Virus record (IMG/VR): IMGVR_UViG_3300022200_000050
Location: 1 to 57,088 of that record
Origin: a virus
DNA length: 57,088 nt
Direction: 5' to 3' (one strand)
Part shown: positions 13,846 through 22,766 of the stretch, piece by piece
Position numbering within the stretch: the stretch's first letter is position 1
How the letters are laid out: each line of letters opens with the position of its first letter
Position numbers and translations under genes: made by a program
The notes under the pieces: generated by a model
Seen by the model: only the letters and a program-made list of their open reading frames with translations
What the model was told of the DNA's origin: nothing
Databases searched by the model: none

Positions 13846-14740
13846 ATGCAAAAAACTAAACTTAAAATACCAGTACAACTTATAGCTGAATTAAATTACA
13901 GCCCAAGTATGAAAACATATTTCAAGTTAAAGCTACACAATAAAAGTGGTCATTATAAGCATATTTCTACTAAGTACAAGCAAATAGCCATAGACTTAAA
14001 GATAAGCGAAAGCAGCCTACGCAAACACGTTAATTTACTACAAGAAAACGGTTTTGTAAGATTAGAAAAAAATAAATTAGTATTAGTATCTATTTGGCGT
14101 AACCCAATAATAAATAAAGATAGAAAACATACTGCTGCTCATTACCAACAAATAACCAAAGTTAAAATAGACCCTACTCAATTAAAGCTAGAAATGGCTA
14201 AAATAAAGTTATTAACACAATTAAAAAGACAAAAATATAAAGCTAAAAAATCAGCAAAGAAAATATTTAAAAAAGATTCAGTAAAGAATAAAGCTAAAGA
14301 ATTAGTTAGCGAACTAGCCCAAAACGGAGAATTTAAAAACATAAGAGAGAGAATCTACGCAGACGATAGTATAATCAATAAAGAACAAGAAATTGATAAT
14401 ATTATAGGTGGAATCAAATTAGTAAGCATAGCAGTAGCTGCTTACAAACAATCGCATGAGGGAAAAGCAATAGCAAAATCACAAAGTATCAGTCAAACAA
14501 GAATAGCAGAACTATTAGGAGTTAAATCAACTAATACTGTTAGAAAAAAGACTTAAATTACTAGAATCAAACGGAGTACTTTCTAAAGAGAGAGATGCAG
14601 TAAGAATGGTTAAATATAAAAAGTTCAACCCAAACAAGCATTTCTACGATAAATTTGGCAACCTCTATAATAAAGAGTGTTTCAGATACTCAGTCAACCT
14701 CAAACCTCTAAAGAAAGAAGCTGTTATATTTATGTTATAA
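13846..14740 (+). CDS. DNA-binding winged-helix protein interrupted by a +1-type frameshift
   Basis: The first frame (13846-14556, 236 aa) starts MQKTKLKIPVQLIAELNYSP and has a helix-turn-helix (YKQIAIDLKISESSLRKHVNLLQENGFVRLE). It is followed by a Lys-rich region and the start of a second DNA-binding domain (SQSISQTRIAELLGVKSTNTV) that stops at 14556. The other frame continues at once with KRLKLLESNGVLSKERDAVRM and runs to TAA at 14740. The break is in a run of six A (14544-14549); with five A the protein would be one chain of about 297 aa. This may be a real mutation, phase variation, recoding or a read error. The translation from 13777 is rejected because it runs through the terminator. 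The gene may be a replication or regulatory protein. Confidence 0.7.
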
Positions 14741-14775
14741 ATAGTACTCAAAAATTTACAAACCCAATAAAACCA

Positions 14776-15228
14776 ATGGACTACAAAGATTACGAAAAGC
14801 CAACTATTATAATTATAATGGAACAAGAAGGCTGCGAAATAGTTGAATACGAACACGCCTACCGAGTAAATGGAATAGTTGAGATTTATAGAAACAGCTT
14901 AAAACTAAGAAATTTAATCACAACTGAAATACTTGTATTTAAAAAAGAAGACGATAGAATAAATCATGCACTAACAATAGTAACTAGCAATCCAAAAAGA
15001 AGCGCACACTATACTTTAGAAAGAAAAAAGGTATCAAAGCCAAAAGCAAAACCTAAAAAGCAACCACCAATAAAAATAAACCGAGCATATAAAATACCTT
15101 TTGGGAAATACAAAGGAGATGCGATTGGAGAAGTGCCTCACAACTACCTTAAATGGGCTATGGAAAACATACCTACCCTCCCGAAACCATTCAAAAACTT
15201 CTGTGAAAGTGAAGTACGAGCCTATTAA
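14776..15228 (+). CDS. DUF3820-like protein with N-terminal extension
   Basis: I use the ATG at 14776 (MDYKDYEKPTIIIIMEQEG), which lies beyond the stop of the previous gene; 14818 is an alternative. The 150-aa product has a basic Pro/Lys linker (KVSKPKAKPKKQPPIK) and a C-terminal domain reading KIPFGKYKGDAIGEVPHNYL. The PFGKYKGxxxxEVPxxYLxW pattern defines DUF3820, found in phage and bacterial proteins related to exonuclease-associated domains. The activity is unknown. Confidence 0.72.
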   Translation: MDYKDYEKPTIIIIMEQEGCEIVEYEHAYRVNGIVEIYRNSLKLRNLITTEILVFKKEDDRINHALTIVTSNPKRSAHYTLERKKVSKPKAKPKKQPPIKINRAYKIPFGKYKGDAIGEVPHNYLKWAMENIPTLPKPFKNFCESEVRAY

Positions 15229-15233
15229 AAACA

Positions 15234-15270
15234 TTTAACTAGATAATTCGGTTCTAACTAAATACATTTG
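15234..15270 (+). promoter_or_regulatory. Upstream-box promoter for 15275-15457
   Basis: TTTAACTAGATAA (15234-15246), 16 bases, then TACATTTG (15263-15270). The ATG at 15275 follows after only 4 bases, so the transcript is probably leaderless. Confidence 0.6.
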
Positions 15271-15274
15271 TACT

Positions 15275-15457
15275 ATGGAAAATATAGAAGAATTAAAAAG
15301 AACATCACTAGAAATAGCTTTAAGAAGCAGAGAATTTACTCAACTAGCACTTGAAACAAAAGATGCTATAGAAGAAGCAGACTCATTAGAAACTTTAAAA
15401 GCATGGTTTAGAGGTACAGTAGGAGAATTAGGGCTAAACAAATATTTTGGATTTTAG
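15275..15457 (+). CDS. Hypothetical helical protein, 60 aa
   Basis: Begins MENIEELKRTSLEIALRSREF and is helical throughout (TKDAIEEADSLETLKAWFRG). It is expressed from its own promoter. The homing endonuclease gene follows after two bases. No family recognised. Confidence 0.6.
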   Translation: MENIEELKRTSLEIALRSREFTQLALETKDAIEEADSLETLKAWFRGTVGELGLNKYFGF

Positions 15458-15459
15458 TA

Positions 15460-16248
15460 ATGAACTTTGATGAATTAGATTTTATTGTAAATCAAACTCC
15501 AGTTGAAATGGAGTTTGATTTTAATGGTGAAACTTGGAAAAGATTTCCTTTAAATAATAATTATATAGTAAGTAAAAATGGTAATATTGTAAGAATAAAA
15601 GTAAAAGAAATTAACATAAATAGTATTGAAAGAATTTTACCAGCTAAAAAAATTAAAGGCAGTATTTTTGATACTGGTTATTTAAACACATCTATAAAAA
15701 TAGGGAATATTAAAAGAAATTTAACTTATCATCAAATTATAGCAATAACATATTTAGGTCATATTCCAAATAAATTTAAAATAGTTGTTGACCATATTGA
15801 TAACAATAAGCTAAATAATAAATTATCAAATTTGCAGTTAATATCTAACAGAGAAAACTCAAGCAAAGACAGAATTAATAACACAAGTAATTATACTGGT
15901 GTTACAATGGTTTGTAATAAAAATATAAAAAAATGGACTTCTCGAATTAAAAATGGAACTAAAAAACAAATATATTTAGGTACGTTTATTGACGAAAAAG
16001 AAGCTGGTCTTGCCTATAAAAAGGCTCTTAAATATATTCAAGAAGGGAAAGTTGAAGATATAGTTGCAAATCCGTATGTAGTTTCTTCTACTTACAAAGG
16101 AGTTCATAAAAGAAAAAATGGAAAATTTCAAGCTCAAATAGTTAAAAACAAAAAATATATGTTTTTAGGAACTTTTGAAAATGAAATAGATGCCCATTAC
16201 GCTTATCAATCAAAATACAATGAATTGAAGGGAATTTTAAACCATTAA
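15460..16248 (+). CDS. HNH homing endonuclease with NUMOD4-like and two AP2 domains
   Basis: A 262-aa protein. WKRFPLNNNYIVSKNGNIVR (about 25-44) is NUMOD4-like. VVDHIDNNKLNNKLSNLQLI (about 102-121) carries the HNH core with D-H and two N residues. SNYTGVTMV...WTSRI...IYLGTFIDEKEAGLAYKKA and STYKGVHKR...FQAQIV...MFLGTFENEIDAHYAY are two AP2 DNA-binding domains. Such genes are free-standing selfish elements that cut DNA and spread by repair. It sits between an early gene and the internal-virion operon, is very A+T rich, and shows no sign of being inside an intron. Confidence 0.9.
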   Translation: MNFDELDFIVNQTPVEMEFDFNGETWKRFPLNNNYIVSKNGNIVRIKVKEININSIERILPAKKIKGSIFDTGYLNTSIKIGNIKRNLTYHQIIAITYLGHIPNKFKIVVDHIDNNKLNNKLSNLQLISNRENSSKDRINNTSNYTGVTMVCNKNIKKWTSRIKNGTKKQIYLGTFIDEKEAGLAYKKALKYIQEGKVEDIVANPYVVSSTYKGVHKRKNGKFQAQIVKNKKYMFLGTFENEIDAHYAYQSKYNELKGILNH

Positions 16249-16274
16249 ATTAATGTAATTTAAAACTAATATGT

Positions 16275-16282
16275 TATATTTG
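16275..16282 (+). promoter_or_regulatory. Promoter of the internal-virion operon
   Basis: TATATTTG at 16275-16282, followed by TACC, shares TTATATTTGTACC with the tail-fibre promoters on the other strand. It overlaps a possible upstream extension of the coding frame, which is why the start is placed at 16307. Confidence 0.6.
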
Positions 16283-16306
16283 TACCTTAAAATTAGATTT
16301 AATATT

Positions 16307-17080
16307 ATGGCTTTACCATTAATTATACCGATAGCAGGAATGGCTATGCAAGGTTTATCAGCACTTGCGTCTTACCAACGCCAAAAGGAAGCCGAGTCAC
16401 AAGCTGCACAATTAGCAGGACAACCACTTCCTGAATATAAACCAACAGAGCAAACTAACGAACAATTTAGGATGGCAACTGCTGGAGTAGCTAGCCCACA
16501 AGGGTATAGTGGAGCAGAAACTTCTAAATTCCAAAATAGACTATCACAAATACTTGCTACTCAACAAGGCAACGCTCAAAACATGGGTGGAGGAGGAGTT
16601 TCAAGAGCAATTGGTGCAATGGGTAGTGCTAACGCTTTTAATTCTAACGCTGACTTTGCTGCATCTGATGCTAACTTAAACAGAGGGCAAAGAAATATTG
16701 CTCAAAGTAGATTAAGCAACATAGTAGGGCAAATTCAAGGCATGAAAAACCAAAATACTGCTTACTTACAAAATAGAAGACAACAAACCGAACAAGCATT
16801 AGGCAACGCTATAAAAAGTAATCGTGACCAATGGCAAGGCTCGATGATGAATATGGGCGGAGATTTACTAGGAGCAGGATTAACACCGAAATTACCTACG
16901 ACAACAACTGGTTTAGGTGGTAGCTTAGGCAAAACATATTTAAGTACAGGAAGCAGAATGAATTTACCTAATAGATTTAGAAATGCAACCTACACAGCCC
17001 CAATTCCTAATTACGGAACAGGTGGAAATATGGGTGATGAATACGGAGATTCAGACCTTATAAATAAATACGGAGGTTAA
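16307..17080 (+). CDS. Putative internal virion protein, 257 aa
   Basis: Begins MALPLIIPIAGMAMQGLSAL, a hydrophobic N-terminus followed by coiled-coil and Gln/Asn/Ala-rich helix. The C-terminus is Gly/Thr rich. This layout resembles the small internal (ejection) protein gp14 of T7-like podoviruses, though I see no direct sequence match. It heads an operon with two further coiled-coil proteins of rising size (449 and 1269 aa), as in podovirus ejection modules. The ATG at 16307 is used because the promoter lies within the upstream extension. Confidence 0.6.
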   Translation: MALPLIIPIAGMAMQGLSALASYQRQKEAESQAAQLAGQPLPEYKPTEQTNEQFRMATAGVASPQGYSGAETSKFQNRLSQILATQQGNAQNMGGGGVSRAIGAMGSANAFNSNADFAASDANLNRGQRNIAQSRLSNIVGQIQGMKNQNTAYLQNRRQQTEQALGNAIKSNRDQWQGSMMNMGGDLLGAGLTPKLPTTTTGLGGSLGKTYLSTGSRMNLPNRFRNATYTAPIPNYGTGGNMGDEYGDSDLINKYGG

Positions 17081-17087
17081 TTAAATT

Positions 17088-18437
17088 ATGGCAGAAGACG
17101 TAACACTAGGACTTGCAGGAATATTAGGCGAAAGCACTAACTTAAAACCTATAAGTGACAAACCTTTTACAAGGGCAGCACAACAAGAATTAACTTTAGG
17201 ATTAAAAGCTAAAGCTGATGAAGCTAAACTAGCTGCTGAAAAAGCTAAGGTAGAAAAAGAATATGCAAATATTATTAAACCTCCTGCAAATGTTGATAAA
17301 ATTGGAGCTGACAGAATACAAAAAATAACTATTGAAGGATTGCAATCAGGCGAATTTAAAACCCAAATGGGCGCAATGTTAGGGCAGCAAAAAATGAATA
17401 GGGAGGTGCAATATAGTAACGATTTTAATAAATTAAAAGAAAGTGCTGATAAGATACTTTTAACAGAAGAAGAAAGAACCGCATTAAAAAACGATGATTT
17501 TACTAAGTTAAAGAAATTAGCAGAAATACCTGATAGTAATATAACTTGGGATAAAGTATCTGACAGACCTGTTGTTAAGCACGTTGTTCCTGATGTTGAT
17601 TTAAATGCCGAGTACAAAAAGAATTTAGTATTTGGTAGTGATGTTAAGTTAGATAAAACTACAAGTAAATCATACAAAGATGAAAATGGACATTTGCATT
17701 CAGCATTAAGAATAGCCCCCGAAGTTGTTGATATGAAAATTAATTCATTATTTAACAATCCAGATTTTGCACAAAATTATTTACACAAAAACAAAGAAAA
17801 AGTAGCTGCCGAATTACCTGCCGAACTTGCAAAAGTAGATGCAAATAACCCTGATGCTGTTGTTGCTGCTCACTTACTTGCAATTAAAAATGCAGTAAAA
17901 AAAGAACTAGAGCCTACGTTTTGGAAGCAAGTAGACATTAAAGACGTACCTAAAGCAAGTGGTGACGAAAGTAAATATAGAGTAAATTCAAACGGAGATA
18001 TAATTCCAATAAAAGGAAGTGGATTCACAGGAATAAGACAAGCAGACGGAAGCTGGTTATTAAATACAGGTGCAACAAGCGGAATTACTGAACAAAATAT
18101 GACTATTATCCCTGACCTACAAGAGGCACTTTTAACAAGTGTTACAGGAGGTGATGCAGAAGGAAGCGGTAAATTTAGACAACCACCTCCTGAAGCTATT
18201 AGAATATTACCCACTAAAAGTAATTACTTGGGTGATGGAATGTGGGAAGTAGTTGGAGAAGACAAGGTGAAGCATAAAGCAGACACAAAATCAATGCAAT
18301 CATTTTTTGGGAATGAATTAGTGGATAAGATGTTAAAAACATCTGAAAACAAAAAATATGTATCAGGATTTCATCCTTATCAGAAACCAGAAACTACTAC
18401 TGAAAAGAAGGATTGGAGTAAAAACAAAAGGAAATAA
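17088..18437 (+). CDS. Putative internal virion protein, 449 aa
   Basis: Starts MAEDVTLGLAGILGESTNLK. Residues 30-130 are helical and Lys/Glu/Ala-rich. The C-terminal half has more beta-like sequence (SGFTGIRQADGSWLLNTGAT). No enzyme motif was found. Its position between the 257-aa and 1269-aa proteins, with spacers of 5-7 bases, suggests all three are virion components delivered with the DNA. Confidence 0.55.
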   Translation: MAEDVTLGLAGILGESTNLKPISDKPFTRAAQQELTLGLKAKADEAKLAAEKAKVEKEYANIIKPPANVDKIGADRIQKITIEGLQSGEFKTQMGAMLGQQKMNREVQYSNDFNKLKESADKILLTEEERTALKNDDFTKLKKLAEIPDSNITWDKVSDRPVVKHVVPDVDLNAEYKKNLVFGSDVKLDKTTSKSYKDENGHLHSALRIAPEVVDMKINSLFNNPDFAQNYLHKNKEKVAAELPAELAKVDANNPDAVVAAHLLAIKNAVKKELEPTFWKQVDIKDVPKASGDESKYRVNSNGDIIPIKGSGFTGIRQADGSWLLNTGATSGITEQNMTIIPDLQEALLTSVTGGDAEGSGKFRQPPPEAIRILPTKSNYLGDGMWEVVGEDKVKHKADTKSMQSFFGNELVDKMLKTSENKKYVSGFHPYQKPETTTEKKDWSKNKRK

Positions 18438-18442
18438 TTATT

Positions 18443-21400
18443 ATGCCAAAAAAAACATATAAAGTAGGTGAAGACCTTTACGACATAGAAGAAAATGAAG
18501 CAGGTTCTTTTTTAAAAGATATGCCAAAAGCTGTAGAGGTAAAATCTTTTGTTTTAGATAAAGATACTTTTGATATCCCCGTAAACGAAGTAAATGATTT
18601 TATAAAGGATATGCCAAATGCAAAACCTTTATATGGCGAAAAAAAAAAGAATGGTTCACAACCAACTTTTTCAACAAGTGTGGAAGACTATACAAAGCCA
18701 TTACCAAGTGGTGCAGAAGAAGTTTCGCAATCTCCATTAAAATCGAACTTAAAATCGGAGATACCGACAGTTAAGCCAATAATAGAGAAGAAACCAGTAG
18801 AAAGAATAGGACTTTATACCAACACTTTAAATAATATTCAAAAAAGAACTTCTGAAAATCTTTTGCTTGCAGACCAATTTAAACAACAAGGGGATGAGCA
18901 GGGTATGCGTAATATTCTAACGCAAATAGACCAAGACCAAAAGAAAATTGAGGTTTTAAACAAAGGTATAGATGCTCAAAAACAACAAGCGCAAATAGAC
19001 CAACCAAATACTATTTCAAATAACTTACTAATAGGTGGGCAACAAGCATTAGGAATGTTAGCAAGAAGTGCTACATCGCTAGATGAATCAATTAATATTA
19101 TTAAAAAAGATTTATGGGCATCTGTTGGATTAGCACCATCTAAAGAATCAGAAGCTGCTTATGCTAAATTTTTAGAAGAAAGTAAAGGCGGATTTAAACA
19201 GCCTTCAGATATTATCGCTCAAACAGGAAAAGATTTAATAAAAGCAGCAAACGAAAAATCTGAAATAAAAAATATTGGACTAGAAAATGGCGGTAGTGCA
19301 TGGGAGTCTTTAAAAGATGGCAAAATAGCACAAGCGGCAGATTATGGGTTCAAAGGGTTTATAGGTAGTATCCCAACAAGCGCATTATTTTTAAACCCAT
19401 ACACAGCAACAGCAATTTCTGGAGGTACAGTTGGCAGTCAACTAGACGAAGCAATAGCAGAAAAAGGCAGCGCAAATGCAAATGATTTGGCAGCAGGTGT
19501 TATAAAAGCAGGTTTAGAGGTTATAACAGAAAGAATGTTTGGAGCAGGTAAAGCCTCAAGGGAATTAATAGCTAAGTTTGGAAAGGAAACAGCCGAAAGA
19601 ATGGCTAAAGAAGCAATAGAAGCTGCTTTAAAGAAAACACTTACTAGTAAATTAGGTAAAAACACAGCAGAAGAAATTGGAGGAGAGGTAGTTAATCAAA
19701 TAGGTTCAAATGTAGTTGATAAATATATACTTGATAAAAAAAATGTTGGGTTATTTGATGGAGTTGGAGATGCTGCTATTATATCTTTATTTGCAGGAGG
19801 AGGTCAAGGAGGTGCAACAACAACTTTAAATCATTATATTGAAAAGAAACAAGCTGCAAAACATCAAGAACTAAAAACTAAGGCAGATGATTTAATGAAT
19901 CAATCATTAGACTCTCAAAGCCAAGTAGTGAGTAATGCTTTAGAAAAACAAGCAGAAAAGCTACATACAGAAGCGGATAAAATAGCTGAAGAACAAAATA
20001 AAATAGGCGAATTTGCAAACAAAGAAACAGTACAGCTAATAGAAGCCAAAAATAGCGAATTAGACGAACTAGAACAAGCAAAAAACGACCTATCTAGTGC
20101 AGATAATAGTGAAGCTATTATTGCGATAGATAGTCAAATAAAAGAAACAGAAAAAGAACATAAACTTTTAGTAGAACAAGCTAAACAAGAAGCTGACATA
20201 AATCAAGAAACAATAATTGAAACACCTGAAGAAACTAAAACCCCTCCTACACCAAGCAGCAATATTAGTAGTGAAGTACAGACACCTATTAACATAACAA
20301 ATAACGAACAACAAAATGAAGTCGGGAAAAGTAGTGAACAACTGCGTGAAGAAGAAGTAGCTTTAGAAAACAAAATAATAGTATCAGGACTTAGTGACGG
20401 ATGGACTGTAAGCAATAAAACACGAGCAGGAATAACCAAAGATTCTATTCAATATAAAGAGGCTTTTGACCCAAGAAATGAAAGTGGAGAAAATTCAGGC
20501 GAATCTTTTATTAAAATTATAGAAAAAAAAGGTAAAAAATACAGAGTTCTTGGATTAAGAATGAGTAATCCCGAAACAGTTCTTGACGGAAAATCAAACA
20601 GGTCTGGAATGAGTTATGCTACGATAGAGGATAACGGAAATCTTCCAGACAATATTGATGAATTGTTGATTAAAAAAGCTATTCAAGAAGGTAAAAATTT
20701 GTATGAAAATATTGTAAAATTGGAAGATTCTGATTTTATTTTACCAAAAGAATATAAGCCTAAAGAAACTACTAAACCAATAGAAGTAGTAGCAGAAAAC
20801 AAACCCACCACCTTACCAACAGAAGATAAAAGTAAAGAGATAGCTTTACAAAAGGAAAAGGGCTATACAGATTCTATATTATATAAAGGAGATAAAGACT
20901 TAAAAGGTAATCCTAAAGAAGATTGGATGAATTTACCTTCAAGAAGTTCAAATATTGCAAAGCAAAAAGCAATAATAGATAAAGCGGTTTCTAGCGGTAG
21001 CGTAATTAAAGCATATAATGAGGGTAGAATATCTGCTGAAGATATATGGATTTTAGCTATGAATAAAGATGTTTCGCCAAGTTTGTTAAAAAACATACCT
21101 ACTGAAATATTAGAAAAAGGGAGTAAAGAAGAACAAGCATTTAATGAATCTTTTGAACAAAAAACCGAAACCAACCTAACCGAGAAAGCACCCATAGGTG
21201 AAACCACCGAGAAGCCTACTGCCAAAGAAACACCGCCTAGCGAAAGTCCAGTTTTTAGTGATAAAAACGGGACAAAGGAGGAAGAGAAAAGCCCTTTTAA
21301 AAATAAAAGCAAGCAAGAATTTATAACCGAAAGGCTTGATAAAATACAAGAGATAAGAAAAAGAATAGAAGGCACTAGCGAAGAAAAGAAAAAAAGATAC

Positions 21401-22252
21401 GATAAGCTTTCGTTAGAACTAGGCGATGGGGAGAAAGCAATTGTTCAGATGATGAAAGAGGATTCTGACAATATTAAAGTGGAGATTGATAAACTTCCAA
21501 AGATACCTAGAACTAAGGTAGAGGAACAACAAGAGCAAGGCGAAAAACTTTACAATAAAGCAGTAGCCGACTTAGGGTTTAAAAGCAGCGAAAGACAATG
21601 GGGCGACAACGTAAATCCATTCGGAGATGAAATGGGCGATGTGCTTCAAAACAAAACAAAAGATGCTAGTATATTCATTAAGCCTAATGAAGTAGAAGTT
21701 GAGGACGAAGAGAATGATAATAGCATTGAAAATGTTACAAATGGCGTTAAGGTAGAATTATTATATACCGACCCAAAAGAAAGAGGCAAAGGGAAAGCGA
21801 AAGAATTATTAAGAAAAGTAACTAAGTGGGCTGACGAAAACAATGCTACTTTATTTTTGGATATTGCGCCTCAAGATGACGCAACAACAGAAGAAGGGCT
21901 TAAAAAACTGTACGAGGCAGAGGGTTTTGTTTTTGACCAAGATAATGGGCAAAGAAAGCCTAATTCGCAAAAATCATCAAAAAAAGCGACAGAAAAAGCC
22001 ACAAAAGCCTTGAATACCGCAGAAGTAGAAGCGGTAACTAAAGTTTTGGCTGCGGAAGAAAAGGAAAGGATAAAGCTAGGAGATGCTATTTCCAATAGAA
22101 AAAGGAAAAACGAAGCCGACAAAACAATTAAAGAAACTGAAAACGCTAATGCAATACTAGCTATAACCACCAACTTAGACAAAATAAGAGAGAAATTACT
22201 AGCTAGTGGAGATATAAAAGCGATTGATTGTAGTTGGGTTAAAAAAGTTTAA
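18443..22252 (+). CDS. Giant polyvalent internal virion protein with GNAT-like domain
   Basis: A 1269-aa protein. The first 60 residues hold two copies of a short unit (YDIEENEAGSFLKDMPKA and FDIPVNEVNDFIKDMPNA), which I recall from other large phage virion proteins. About 190-470 is rich in Gly/Ala helices (SALFLNPYTATAISGGTVG, FAGGGQGGATTT) that could insert in a membrane. A long coiled coil follows, then Pro/Thr-rich linkers. About 1095-1160, VELLYTDPKERGKGKAKELL and a later LYEAEGF form a GNAT acetyltransferase-like motif. Its design fits polyvalent injected proteins; whether it acetylates anything is unknown. Confidence 0.68.
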   Translation: MPKKTYKVGEDLYDIEENEAGSFLKDMPKAVEVKSFVLDKDTFDIPVNEVNDFIKDMPNAKPLYGEKKKNGSQPTFSTSVEDYTKPLPSGAEEVSQSPLKSNLKSEIPTVKPIIEKKPVERIGLYTNTLNNIQKRTSENLLLADQFKQQGDEQGMRNILTQIDQDQKKIEVLNKGIDAQKQQAQIDQPNTISNNLLIGGQQALGMLARSATSLDESINIIKKDLWASVGLAPSKESEAAYAKFLEESKGGFKQPSDIIAQTGKDLIKAANEKSEIKNIGLENGGSAWESLKDGKIAQAADYGFKGFIGSIPTSALFLNPYTATAISGGTVGSQLDEAIAEKGSANANDLAAGVIKAGLEVITERMFGAGKASRELIAKFGKETAERMAKEAIEAALKKTLTSKLGKNTAEEIGGEVVNQIGSNVVDKYILDKKNVGLFDGVGDAAIISLFAGGGQGGATTTLNHYIEKKQAAKHQELKTKADDLMNQSLDSQSQVVSNALEKQAEKLHTEADKIAEEQNKIGEFANKETVQLIEAKNSELDELEQAKNDLSSADNSEAIIAIDSQIKETEKEHKLLVEQAKQEADINQETIIETPEETKTPPTPSSNISSEVQTPINITNNEQQNEVGKSSEQLREEEVALENKIIVSGLSDGWTVSNKTRAGITKDSIQYKEAFDPRNESGENSGESFIKIIEKKGKKYRVLGLRMSNPETVLDGKSNRSGMSYATIEDNGNLPDNIDELLIKKAIQEGKNLYENIVKLEDSDFILPKEYKPKETTKPIEVVAENKPTTLPTEDKSKEIALQKEKGYTDSILYKGDKDLKGNPKEDWMNLPSRSSNIAKQKAIIDKAVSSGSVIKAYNEGRISAEDIWILAMNKDVSPSLLKNIPTEILEKGSKEEQAFNESFEQKTETNLTEKAPIGETTEKPTAKETPPSESPVFSDKNGTKEEEKSPFKNKSKQEFITERLDKIQEIRKRIEGTSEEKKKRYDKLSLELGDGEKAIVQMMKEDSDNIKVEIDKLPKIPRTKVEEQQEQGEKLYNKAVADLGFKSSERQWGDNVNPFGDEMGDVLQNKTKDASIFIKPNEVEVEDEENDNSIENVTNGVKVELLYTDPKERGKGKAKELLRKVTKWADENNATLFLDIAPQDDATTEEGLKKLYEAEGFVFDQDNGQRKPNSQKSSKKATEKATKALNTAEVEAVTKVLAAEEKERIKLGDAISNRKRKNEADKTIKETENANAILAITTNLDKIREKLLASGDIKAIDCSWVKKV

Positions 22253-22283
22253 TTAGGAATATTTGAGATTAGAAATACTTTTG
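22248..22283 (+). promoter_or_regulatory. Upstream-box promoter for 22300-22527
   Basis: TTTAATTAGGAAT (22248-22260), exactly 15 bases, then TACTTTTG (22276-22283). The box begins inside the stop-codon region of the 1269-aa gene. Confidence 0.7.
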
Positions 22284-22299
22284 TCAAAAAATAAAAACT

Positions 22300-22527
22300 A
22301 TGACAATGCAAGACGAAGCTTTTGAATATCTTTTAAAAAACGTAAATGACTTTGTTATTCCAATTAGAATAACATCAAGGCAAGCGCAAAAAGTATCAGA
22401 CATATTAGGATACGACTATGCTACAATGAGTAAACTACAAAGGAAGTTTTTTAAAATGGATTGTATTTGCTCTATCCAAAATGGATATTTTGCAACACCT
22501 CTTTTTAATGGATTAACAAATTTATAA
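22300..22527 (+). CDS. Hypothetical protein, 75 aa
   Basis: Begins MTMQDEAFEYLLKNVNDFVIPIRITSRQAQKVSDIL; small soluble alpha/beta protein ending in hydrophobic NGYFATPLFNGLTNL. It has its own promoter and short leader. No family recognised. Confidence 0.62.
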   Translation: MTMQDEAFEYLLKNVNDFVIPIRITSRQAQKVSDILGYDYATMSKLQRKFFKMDCICSIQNGYFATPLFNGLTNL

Positions 22528-22529
22528 AT

Positions 22530-22751
22530 ATGAAATGCGATAGGTCAATTGAAAGAACAAATTGTGGGTTACCTTATTGGGATGACTGCGAAAATGAAGC
22601 TAAATATAAGGTAACTTATAGAGAAGGCACAAGAGGGAATACGGTAAGTGAAAATGTATGTGGATTACATAAAAATTCAATAAAAAAACTTTGCGATAGA
22701 GCATTGAAAAAATACAATTTCAACACGAACTACGAAGAAGTGGCGATTTAG
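22530..22751 (+). CDS. Small Cys/His-rich putative zinc-binding protein
   Basis: A 73-aa protein with MKCDRSIERTNCGLPYWDDCENEA and later NVCGLHKNSIKKLC. The Cys and CxxH groups suggest one bound zinc. Tightly spaced after 22300-22527. Function unknown. Confidence 0.62.
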   Translation: MKCDRSIERTNCGLPYWDDCENEAKYKVTYREGTRGNTVSENVCGLHKNSIKKLCDRALKKYNFNTNYEEVAI

Positions 22752-22766
22752 CCATTAAAGATAAAA

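Noticed and set aside
14541-14556. Programmed -1 frameshift at A-AAA-AAG
   Set aside because: The heptamer is present, but the -1 frame reaches TAG after a few codons; only a +1 or -2 shift opens the following frame.
15275-16307. Group I intron hosting the HNH endonuclease
   Set aside because: The genes on both sides are complete with own starts and promoters, and no split gene can be joined across it.
17081-17758. Long open frame on the minus strand opposite the 449-aa virion protein
   Set aside because: The hydrophobic Ser/Leu/Phe-rich translation is what the complement of a Lys/Glu/Ala-rich gene gives; it has no promoter or leader and overlaps a better gene.
20863-21375. 170-aa minus-strand frame within the 1269-aa gene
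   Set aside because: Same mirror effect of a charged, helical gene; no start context.
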